A DNA stretch of 7,374 nucleotides. Source: an uncultured Eubacteriales bacterium (GTDB lineage: Bacteria > Bacillota > Clostridia > Christensenellales > UBA1242). Both the position numbers and the translations under genes were made by a program. How positions within the stretch are numbered: the first letter of the stretch is position 1; each line of letters starts with the position of its first letter. The notes under the pieces are model-generated. The model did not search any database and had not been told where the DNA came from. It saw only the letters and a program-made list of their open reading frames with translations. The stretch lies in contig USTX01000029.1 of NCBI GenBank assembly GCA_900557655.1, forward strand, positions 1-7,374, in the 5' to 3' direction. Of the stretch, positions 1 to 4,517 are shown in pieces.

Positions 1-17
1 AATGAGTGAAGATGAAT

Positions 18-752
18 TTAAGGAGTACAAGGGATCTCTCCAGGCAGAATTGACGGAACGCACTTAGCAAGCATCGTCTTGCCGCTTCCTGGGGGGCCAA
101 CCATCAAAATATTGTGGCCGCCCGCCACCGCAATTTCCATCGCACGTTTTGCCATAATTTGGCCGCGCACGCGTGAAAAGTCTTCAATCGCGCTGTCTGT
201 TTCGCAGTGCCACATCTGGGTTTTGATAGGTTCTGCTGAAAGGTCGCCATTTAAAAAGTCTACCACGTCCGTAAGGCGCGAAAACGCAAAAACCTCGATT
301 CCGTCAACAAAGCTGGCCTCTTTGGCGTTTTCTTCGGGTATAATAAACTTATTTAGCCCCATCGCCTTAGCGCTTATCAAAACGGGCAAAAGACCAGTTA
401 CCGCCCGGATTTTCCCGTCAAGACTAAGTTCGCCAACGATGATATATTCGCCGTGCGTCTCAGTTTTTATCTGGCCACTTGAAACCAAAATACTTATTGC
501 TATCGCAAGGTCAAACGCGGGCCCCTCTTTTTTAGTGTTCGCCGGCGCAAGGTTTATCGTTATCTTTTTAGCAGGAAAAATGTATGTGCTGTTTTTTATG
601 GCTGACTGTACCCTTTCTTTACTTTCTTTAAGAGCGGTATCGGGCAAACCAACAAGGTCGTATTTTGGCAGGCCATTGTTAATATCAACCTCAACCTCAA
701 TAGGAAACCCGTCAAGCCCCGAAAGACCAAAACTTTTAACAACACCAACCAT
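18..752 (-). pseudogene. comM: ComM/YifB-family AAA+ ATPase, N-terminal half only (3' truncated)
   Basis: The 244 residues match the start of the YifB/ComM family, Mg-chelatase-like AAA+ proteins; ComM of naturally competent bacteria is a hexameric helicase promoting branch migration during DNA uptake. Visible are the N-terminal Lon/ChlI-type fold (opening with MVGVVKSFGLSGLDG), the linker leading to GGHNILMVGPPGSGKT, and Walker A GPPGSGKT at about 219-226. Family members are about 500 residues, so Walker B, the sensors and the C-terminal domain are missing. The frame follows the family to about SILP, then stops within seven codons, and neither other frame resumes recognisable ComM sequence before the window ends. 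The start is well supported: AAGGAG lies 6 nt before ATG. A private promoter precedes it (783-810). Truncation may be a real rearrangement or a chimeric contig end; with 17 bases left, these cannot be separated. The family identification is secure, the pseudogene call less so. Confidence 0.75.
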
Positions 753-782
753 AAACTTCTCCTTAACACTTTTTCGGTTAAT

Positions 783-810
783 ATTATCACAACCGTCCCC
801 CTAATTGCAA
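783..810 (-). promoter_or_regulatory. Sigma-A-type promoter of comM
   Basis: On the minus strand, TTGCAA (805-810) is followed after 16 nt by GATAAT (783-788), with TG one base before the -10 giving an extended -10 element. The predicted start near 776 leaves a leader of about 24 nt containing the AAGGAG ribosome-binding site. It lies downstream of the terminator at 1078-1115, so comM appears to be transcribed separately from fakA. Confidence 0.65.
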
Positions 811-855
811 CCGATTAATAAAATTTGTTAAATATGAACAACAAAACAAGCGTTA

Positions 856-910
856 CGCCGCCCGCGCTTACGTCACACATTCTCATCCGCCGCCCGCGCC
901 TACGTCGCAC
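856..910. repeat. Two direct copies of a 23-bp GC-rich repeat, 32-bp period
   Basis: Copies at 856-878 and 888-910 share the core CGCCGCCCGCGC and differ at 2 of 23 positions. The second copy runs into a perfect short palindrome, TACGT-CGC-ACGTA (901-913), not preserved in the first. The GC-rich composition contrasts with the AT-rich flanks. It lies in the gene-poor spacer between comM and fakA. An open frame crosses it (815-1015, minus) but codes for a low-complexity arginine-rich string and is not a credible gene. Function is unknown; it could be a dispersed intergenic repeat. Confidence 0.6.
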
Positions 911-974
911 GTATACACCCCAACCGTTGCTTCCTCGCGCCGTTAAAAACACGCCCGTCACCCCGCGCCGCCTG

Positions 975-1003
975 TAAGTGAAAAGTGAAAAGAAATGGCT
1001 GAA
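975..1003 (+). repeat. Dispersed intergenic repeat, copy A (AAGTGAA heptads)
   Basis: The segment begins TAAGTGAAAAGTGA, continues to AAAGAAATGGCTGAA, and recurs in inverted orientation at 4458-4494. There the shared 14-mer is identical and the tail differs by a few bases, with one extra 7-nt unit in the second copy. Both copies sit in non-coding spacers next to GC-rich repeat sequence, which suggests a dispersed repeat family of this genome rather than chance. Confidence 0.6.
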
Positions 1004-1015
1004 AATAAATAGCAA

Positions 1016-1082
1016 TATTTAAACTTTAAACTTTACAAAAAGGCCGCGTTTTAACTTTAAACTTTTAACTTTCAACTTTAAA
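1016..1082. repeat. AT-rich array of ACTTTAA-type heptads
   Basis: Degenerate tandem copies of a roughly 7-nt unit (AAACTTT, TAACTTT, CAACTTT) occupy this stretch, interrupted by about 15 nt containing GGCCGCG. The array ends at the terminator hairpin of fakA. No coding potential is seen. Together with the repeats at 856-910 and 975-1003 it fills most of the 410-nt gap between comM and fakA; nothing else is recognisable there apart from the comM promoter and the terminator. Confidence 0.55.
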
Positions 1083-1115
1083 AAAACCACCCTGTATATA
1101 ATAGGATGGCTTTTT
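1078..1115 (-). terminator. Rho-independent terminator after fakA
   Basis: On the minus strand CCATCCT (1103-1109) pairs with AGGGTGG (1087-1093), seven pairs including one G-U, across a 9-nt AT-rich loop, followed by a run of seven T. It lies about 50 nt beyond the fakA stop. Read on the plus strand the stem has one mismatch and a CTTTTT tail, so activity in that direction would be weaker. Confidence 0.8.
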
Positions 1116-1162
1116 AACATTAAGATATAATGGAGTTAGTGGTTAAAATAGTATTAAAACTT

Positions 1163-2800
1163 TTATTCAACTGAGATAAGGTAATAATAAAGTGGCTGGC
1201 CGCCCATATGAACGTCAACTTCAAGGTCAGGATACTTTTCAGCAAGTTTTTCGGCAAGGGCGTTTGCCTCGGCCTCTTGAACCTCTTTGCCATAAAACAA
1301 GGTTATCATCATACTTTCATCAGTTATAAGTTTTTCAATCGTTTTTTCGCAGACTTCGTTAACGTCGGCGCCTTTTGCAACGATTTGCTTTTCGCCAAGG
1401 CCGATGATATCGCCCTCTTTAAGCTTAAAGCCGTCAATATTAGTTGACTTAACCGCAAAGGTTACTGAGCCCGTTTTCACCTGCCCCATTGCCTCTAAGA
1501 TATTGTTTTTATTTTCTTCAACGCTAATTTCGGTGTTAAGCGCGATAACCGCCGAAATACCTTGCGGAACCGACGTTGTTGGGATAACGATAATGTTGCG
1601 CTTAGATAGGTCATTAGCAAGCTCGGCCGCTGGGATAATGTTTTTGTTGTTAGGGAACACAAACACGGTTTCGGCCGCAACTTGGTCACACGCCTTGGCA
1701 ATATCCTCCGCGCTTGGGTTCATCGTTTGACCACCCTCGATAACATGGTCAACATTAAGGTCTTTAAATAATGCAACCATCCCGTCCCCCACGCACACGC
1801 TAACCGTGCCGATAGGTTTAAGCTCAACTGGCTGGCTTTGGATTTTAAGTTGACGGTTTTGTTCAAGCATATTCTCAATCTTAACGCCATTGATTTCGCC
1901 AAGTTTAAGCGCGCTTGATAATGCGATGCCAGGGTCATTGGTATGCACATGCACCTTAATCAGGTTAAGGTCACCAATACAAATAACACTGTCGCCTATG
2001 CTCATAAGTTTTTCACGAAGCTTGTCTATATCGGCCTCGGTGGTCTTTTTATTAATATTGATAACAAAGAACTCGGTGCAGTACGCAAACTCAATGTCCG
2101 CTAGGTCGTTATAATCAACCACGGCGTTCTGCATTGGGTTTTCGGTTATGGTGTCTTCACCAAAGTCCATCGTAAGCTCGCTTTCGTCGCCCATCAATAC
2201 CTTTAAAAAGCCGTTTAAGATAACAAGCAAGCCGCGGCCGCCCGCGTCAACAACGCCCGCTTTCTTTAAAACAGGAAGAAGGTCTGGCGTCATTTTTAAA
2301 ACTTCTTCGCCAACGTCAATTGTGGCCTTTAAAAAGTCAACCATATCGTCTTGCTTTTTGGCGATTTTAATAGACTCGTCCGCCATCATACGAATAACCG
2401 TCAAAATTGTGCCCTCTTTTGGGATGGTAACGGCCTTGTATGCAACGTTAGCGCCCTCTTTAAGCGCCTTGGCAAAGGTTTTAGTGTCAATAGTCTTCTC
2501 GCTTACAACAACGCTTGAAAAGCCCTTTAAAATCTGGCTTAGAATAACGCCCGAGTTGCCGCGCGCGCCCTTTAATGCGCCCTTGCTTACAGCGTCTCCA
2601 ATATCGTCAAGGTTGTTGGTTGTTACCATATTAACCTCGCGGATGGCTGAACGCATAGTAAGCGACATATTCGTGCCCGTATCTCCGTCTGGAACGGGAT
2701 AAACGTTAAGCGAATCAACATAATCCTTGTTACTTTCAAGCCAGTTTGCGCCGCTTATAACCATCTTTCTAAACTGCGCACCAGTTATACTTTTACCCAT
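1163..2800 (-). CDS. fakA: Fatty acid kinase ATP-binding subunit FakA (DAK/DhaL domain, YloV family)
   Basis: FakA transfers phosphate from ATP to fatty acids carried by FakB proteins, giving acyl-phosphates for phospholipid synthesis in Gram-positive bacteria. The 545 residues match the usual length (about 550). The N-terminal DhaL-type kinase domain covers roughly residues 8-200, with DGDTGTNM at 38-45 (Mg-nucleotide-binding aspartates), GARGNSGVI at about 78-86 and DAGGRGL at about 185-191. A middle domain follows, and the C-terminal domain ends in the family signature GGQPLYYYLISVE. The start is set by TTAGGAG about 10 nt before ATG. It follows the Asp23-family gene by 62 nt, the usual yloU-yloV pairing, and shares its promoter. 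No fakB is in this window, so the binding-protein partner must be encoded elsewhere. The only real doubt is the exact acyl substrate. Confidence 0.93.
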   Translation of the reverse strand: MGKSITGAQFRKMVISGANWLESNKDYVDSLNVYPVPDGDTGTNMSLTMRSAIREVNMVTTNNLDDIGDAVSKGALKGARGNSGVILSQILKGFSSVVVSEKTIDTKTFAKALKEGANVAYKAVTIPKEGTILTVIRMMADESIKIAKKQDDMVDFLKATIDVGEEVLKMTPDLLPVLKKAGVVDAGGRGLLVILNGFLKVLMGDESELTMDFGEDTITENPMQNAVVDYNDLADIEFAYCTEFFVININKKTTEADIDKLREKLMSIGDSVICIGDLNLIKVHVHTNDPGIALSSALKLGEINGVKIENMLEQNRQLKIQSQPVELKPIGTVSVCVGDGMVALFKDLNVDHVIEGGQTMNPSAEDIAKACDQVAAETVFVFPNNKNIIPAAELANDLSKRNIIVIPTTSVPQGISAVIALNTEISVEENKNNILEAMGQVKTGSVTFAVKSTNIDGFKLKEGDIIGLGEKQIVAKGADVNEVCEKTIEKLITDESMMITLFYGKEVQEAEANALAEKLAEKYPDLEVDVHMGGQPLYYYLISVE

Positions 2801-2829
2801 AAAAATTTTTCTCCTAAATGTTAAGGCAG

Positions 2830-2855
2830 CAAAACAAGACGACTCTCGTCGCCTT
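2830..2855 (-). promoter_or_regulatory. Intercistronic hairpin with GAGA loop between yloU and fakA
   Basis: On the minus strand AAGGCGAC (2848-2855) pairs with GTCGTCTT (2836-2843), eight pairs with one G-U, closed by a GNRA-type GAGA tetraloop and followed by GTTTTG. The stem starts 8 nt after the yloU stop. The interrupted U stretch suggests at most a leaky terminator; an mRNA-processing or stability element that sets the YloU:FakA ratio is an alternative. The structure is seen; the role is inferred. Confidence 0.5.
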
Positions 2856-2862
2856 ATTCTAA

Positions 2863-3219
2863 TTAAACCTTAACGCCAACTACATTAATATTAATAGAAT
2901 CAACAATCATACCCGTAAACTGCTCAACGTTATATTTAACCGAACGGCGCACTGATTCAGCAACAGCATTAATGCTTACACCATACTTTAAGATAATGTC
3001 AAGGTCAACGTGAATACGGTCTCCTATTGTAAGAATTTTTATCCCACGGCTTTTGCCTAATTTTTTACCCTTGAAAATTTCGCGCAAAGTGTCACCAAAT
3101 TTTCTGTTAACAAGGTCAACCACGCCGTAACAATCAAGCGCTGTGTGCTGTGCAACAAGAGCGATTGACTCATCAGTTACTGAAATCTTACCATATGAAT
3201 TAATAGTGTTAACGGCCAT
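2863..3219 (-). CDS. yloU: Asp23/Gls24 family envelope stress response protein (YloU type)
   Basis: This 118-residue protein fits the Asp23/Gls24 (DUF322) family in length and pattern: YGKISVTDESIALVAQHTA near the N-terminus, the CYGVVDLVNR segment, an I-H-V-D-L strand pair, YGVSINAVAESVRR, and a C-terminal SININVVGVKV. Members are small cytosolic alpha/beta proteins, some anchored at the membrane via partners and linked to alkaline or envelope stress, but the YloU subgroup has no settled biochemical role. The pairing with downstream fakA is one of the most conserved arrangements in Bacillota and hints at a link to lipid or envelope homeostasis (inference). AAGGAG lies 6 nt before ATG. It is the first gene of a two-gene operon whose promoter faces away from rpmB. 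Confidence 0.9.
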   Translation of the reverse strand: MAVNTINSYGKISVTDESIALVAQHTALDCYGVVDLVNRKFGDTLREIFKGKKLGKSRGIKILTIGDRIHVDLDIILKYGVSINAVAESVRRSVKYNVEQFTGMIVDSININVVGVKV

Positions 3220-3275
3220 TTAATTCTCCTTTTATTTTGCCATAAAAACAGAAAAGGTTGCCCCATTTCGCTTAT

Positions 3276-3304
3276 ATATTACACCAAAACAAACTTTTTG
3301 GCAA
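3276..3304 (-). promoter_or_regulatory. Sigma-A-type promoter of yloU-fakA
   Basis: On the minus strand TTGCCA (3299-3304) and TAATAT (3276-3281) are separated by exactly 17 nt. The predicted start near 3269 gives a leader of about 50 nt. It is back-to-back with the rpmB promoter, the two -35 boxes being about 70 bp apart. Confidence 0.7.
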
Positions 3305-3374
3305 GGTTTTTTAGTGCTTTTTCTTAATTTACATAAAATTATTGGCAAAAAAGTTGGATAATTTGCAAAAAGTG

Positions 3375-3403
3375 TTGCTTTTTATTTTAAAATGTGTTAT
3401 CAT
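3375..3403 (+). promoter_or_regulatory. Sigma-A-type promoter of rpmB with extended -10
   Basis: TTGCTT (3375-3380) and TATCAT (3398-3403) are 17 nt apart, with TG one base before the -10 box. The predicted start near 3410 gives a leader of under 30 nt containing only the ribosome-binding site, so there is no room for a riboswitch or a ribosomal-protein leader. Confidence 0.7.
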
Positions 3404-3437
3404 TGCAAATGTAATTTTGAAAGTGGAGGTAAACCTA

Positions 3438-3623
3438 ATGAGTAGAGTTTGTAGCGTATGCGGAAAAGGCAAAATGTCAGGCCACACCGTAAGCCATTCA
3501 AATATTAAAACAAATCGCGTTTCTGTTCCTAATCTTCATAAAGTTGAAACCGAAGAAAACGGAAAAGTTACTCGTGCGTATGTTTGCACTAAGTGTATGA
3601 AGGGTTCTAAAAAAGACAGATAG
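3438..3623 (+). CDS. rpmB: Large ribosomal subunit protein bL28 (zinc-ribbon form)
   Basis: A 61-residue L28 protein of the 50S subunit. It begins [21 protein letters not shown], typical of bL28, and carries two Cys pairs, CSVC (residues 5-8) and CTKC (50-53), marking the zinc-binding C+ form; many bacteria also carry or swap to a zinc-free form under zinc limitation. The basic tail MKGSKKDR is normal. The frame stays open upstream to 3342, but GGAGG about 8 nt before the ATG at 3438, the promoter at 3375-3403 and family length all fix this start. It is monocistronic, with its own promoter and terminator. Its divergent placement from yloU-fakA matches Bacillus. Confidence 0.96.
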   Translation: MSRVCSVCGKGKMSGHTVSHSNIKTNRVSVPNLHKVETEENGKVTRAYVCTKCMKGSKKDR

Positions 3624-3650
3624 TTTACTTCCACCCTTTTAACTTGGGTT

Positions 3651-3675
3651 TAAGGCCGCTTGGCCTTATTTTTTT
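3651..3675 (+). terminator. Rho-independent terminator after rpmB
   Basis: TAAGGCC (3651-3657) pairs perfectly with GGCCTTA (3662-3668) across the loop GCTT and is followed by seven T. It begins 27 nt after the rpmB stop and separates rpmB from the next plus-strand gene. Confidence 0.88.
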
Positions 3676-3723
3676 GTTTTAAATCTTAATAGTAAGAATT
3701 TTTAATCTTTTTTAAATCCCCTC

Positions 3724-3752
3724 TTGACACGTGCGCGCGACCGTGTTATTAT
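3724..3752 (+). promoter_or_regulatory. Near-consensus sigma-A promoter of the 155-aa gene
   Basis: A perfect -35 TTGACA (3724-3729) and a -10 TATTAT (3747-3752) are spaced by 17 nt. The spacer is unusually GC-rich, holding CACGTG (3728-3733) and GCGCGCG. The predicted start near 3759 leaves only about 13 nt before the ATG, just enough for AGGAG. This is the best promoter match in the window and suggests strong, constitutive expression, unless a repressor uses the GC-rich spacer. Confidence 0.78.
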
Positions 3753-3771
3753 GAAAAAAAAGGAGTTTTTT

Positions 3772-4239
3772 ATGGCTAAAATTTTTATGGGTGACGAAAT
3801 CCCTGATAACGAAATTTTTGATAAGGACGAAGACCGCGTTTATGCGCTTGAAATAGGAACAAAGCGCAGCATCTCTAAGATGATGAAAACGCGCCTTAGA
3901 AGGTTTTTGGTTGATTGTTACAAAGACCCTCGCGAAATCTTAGCGCTTGGCTCATTCCGCCCAGAAGACGAGATTATGATTAACATCGCGCAAAATGAAA
4001 GCGCACAACAAATTATTGACAACATCTTTACTTTTACAATGTTTACGATTGCTAACGAACACGATATGCGCAACTTCAAGCTTTACAGCGACGTAAAAGA
4101 AGACTATTTAAGCACCCTTCAAATGACGCAAACGCTTTTATCATGGGAAAACGCAAGGGATAAAAACGGCCGCGGAGGCTTTGTTTCACGTGAAAACGAC
4201 TTTAATGTTGTTGTTACTATCGAAGAGCAAAGCAAATAA
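3772..4239 (+). CDS. Hypothetical protein, 155 aa, unrecognised, strongly promoted
   Basis: I do not recognise this family. The protein is soluble-looking: no signal peptide, no hydrophobic segment long enough for a membrane helix, a single Cys, and more Asp/Glu (about 28) than Lys/Arg (about 21). An acidic N-terminus (MGDEIPDNEIFDKDED) is followed by a basic stretch (KRSISKMMKTRLRRF), then an Ile/Phe-rich section around residues 75-95 (IIDNIFTFTMFTIAN), and an alternating hydrophobic C-terminus (FNVVVTI) that could form a final beta strand. AGGAG lies 7 nt before this ATG. Longer starts at 3724 or 3751 would overlap the promoter and are rejected. The gene has its own terminator. It sits between rpmB and the convergent spoVM, an interval normally empty in Bacillus. 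Codon usage resembles the neighbours, so recent transfer is not evident. Confidence 0.85.
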   Translation: MAKIFMGDEIPDNEIFDKDEDRVYALEIGTKRSISKMMKTRLRRFLVDCYKDPREILALGSFRPEDEIMINIAQNESAQQIIDNIFTFTMFTIANEHDMRNFKLYSDVKEDYLSTLQMTQTLLSWENARDKNGRGGFVSRENDFNVVVTIEEQSK

Positions 4240-4257
4240 GTAAGCATTCTCCAAATT

Positions 4258-4300
4258 TAAAAAATGGCTACCACAATCGGTAGCCTTATTTTATTGGTTT
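4258..4300. terminator. Bidirectional terminator between the 155-aa gene and spoVM
   Basis: GGCTACC (4266-4272) and GGTAGCC (4279-4285) form a perfect 7-bp stem with a 6-nt loop, flanked by A-rich sequence on the left and T-rich on the right. On the plus strand it is followed by TTATTTTATT and on the minus strand by ATTTTTT. It begins about 26 nt after the stop of the plus-strand gene and 5 nt after the spoVM stop, so one hairpin serves both convergent transcripts. Confidence 0.85.
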
Positions 4301-4374
4301 TTTTGTTTGTCTTTTATAAAAAGCTTTAAAAAACCTCCTATAACCTTTGGTGCCTTGATGCAAACAATCGTCAT
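4291..4374 (-). CDS. spoVM: Stage V sporulation protein M (SpoVM), 27-aa amphipathic micropeptide
   Basis: The peptide begins MTIVCIKAPKVIGGFLKLF and ends in a Lys/Gln/Asn-rich tail. Recalled against B. subtilis SpoVM (26 aa, starting MKFYTIKLPKFLGG), it aligns without gaps with identical Ile6, Lys7, Pro9, Lys10, Gly13 and Gly14. SpoVM is an amphipathic helix that inserts into the positively curved outer forespore membrane, anchors SpoIVA to start spore coat assembly and is a substrate of FtsH. Pro9 and the hydrophobic face needed for this are present. AGGAGGG lies 7 nt before ATG, and a terminator follows the stop by 5 nt. Its position, after rpe and convergent toward rpmB, is that of spoVM in Bacillus. 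The gene is shorter than usual ORF cut-offs and easily missed. It implies an endospore-forming lineage. Confidence 0.87.
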   Translation of the reverse strand: MTIVCIKAPKVIGGFLKLFIKDKQKNQ

Positions 4375-4399
4375 ACCCGTGCCCTCCTGTTTACACCAT

Positions 4400-4427
4400 A
4401 TTATGCTGCCCCGCCCGATTGCGTCAA
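4400..4427 (-). promoter_or_regulatory. Possible promoter of spoVM
   Basis: On the minus strand TTGACG (4422-4427) and CATAAT (4400-4405) are 16 nt apart, ending about 25 nt before the spoVM start. CATAATAT also resembles a sigma-E -10 (CATACAAT-like), expected for a mother-cell sporulation gene, but I see no good sigma-E -35. The boxes lie partly in repeat-like GC-rich sequence, so this is tentative; read-through from rpe is the alternative. Confidence 0.35.
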
Positions 4428-4506
4428 AGCCGCGCTGCGCTCGTAATGACATTATAATTCAGGCAATTTCTTTTCACTCTTCACTTTTCACTTATTGCTG
4501 CCCCGC
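4404..4506. repeat. REP-like GC-rich repeat bracketed by 11-bp direct repeats
   Basis: TGCTGCCCCGC occurs at 4404-4414 and 4496-4506, enclosing 81 bp. The enclosed segment contains, on the minus strand, GTCATTACGAGCGCAGCG (about 4433-4450), which resembles a widespread bacterial intergenic repeat of the type GTCATTGCGAGCG. It also contains the inverted heptad repeat at 4458-4494. The whole block lies between the rpe stop and spoVM. It may be a small mobile or REP-like unit with its target duplication, or just two copies of a GC-rich motif. Confidence 0.5.
4458..4494 (-). repeat. Dispersed intergenic repeat, copy B (AAGTGAA heptads)
   Basis: Read on the minus strand this is TAAGTGAAAAGTGA, then the extra unit AGAGTGA, then AAAGAAATTGCCTGAA. 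It matches copy A at 975-1003 (plus strand) except for the extra 7 nt and two small differences in the tail. Gain or loss of one heptad suggests slippage within a short tandem array. Confidence 0.6.
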
Positions 4507-4517
4507 AAGGGCGTAAT

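Noticed and set aside
61..72. Group II intron start (GTGCG on the minus strand) as the cause of the comM break
   Set aside because: ComM homology continues through this point to SILP, so the break lies further on and no intron 5' domain is visible.
79..804. Long plus-strand frame opposite comM
   Set aside because: It is an antisense shadow of comM; it contains the complement of conserved motifs and has no family resemblance or start signal.
815..1015. Minus-strand open frame of 66 codons upstream of comM
   Set aside because: It is low-complexity and arginine-rich, crosses the direct repeats, has no convincing ribosome-binding site and is best explained by GC-rich repeat sequence.
2148..2702. 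Plus-strand frame of 184 codons opposite fakA
   Set aside because: It mirrors the fakA coding sequence and its composition is typical of an antisense frame.
3342..3437. Longer N-terminus for rpmB
   Set aside because: The extension covers the rpmB promoter and exceeds L28 length; the GGAGG-preceded ATG at 3438 is the proper start.
3220..3437. Riboswitch or ribosomal-protein leader in the rpmB/yloU divergent region
   Set aside because: Predicted leaders are only about 28 and 50 nt and show no stable conserved fold; back-to-back promoters explain the region.
3724..3771. Upstream starts of the 155-aa gene at 3724 (TTG) or 3751 (ATG)
   Set aside because: These overlap the -35 and -10 boxes, so they would not be in the transcript.
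4500..4517. Terminator directly after rpe (GCCC-TTGCG-GGGC)
   Set aside because: Only a 4-bp stem and no following T run; it is part of the repeat, and transcription may continue into spoVM.
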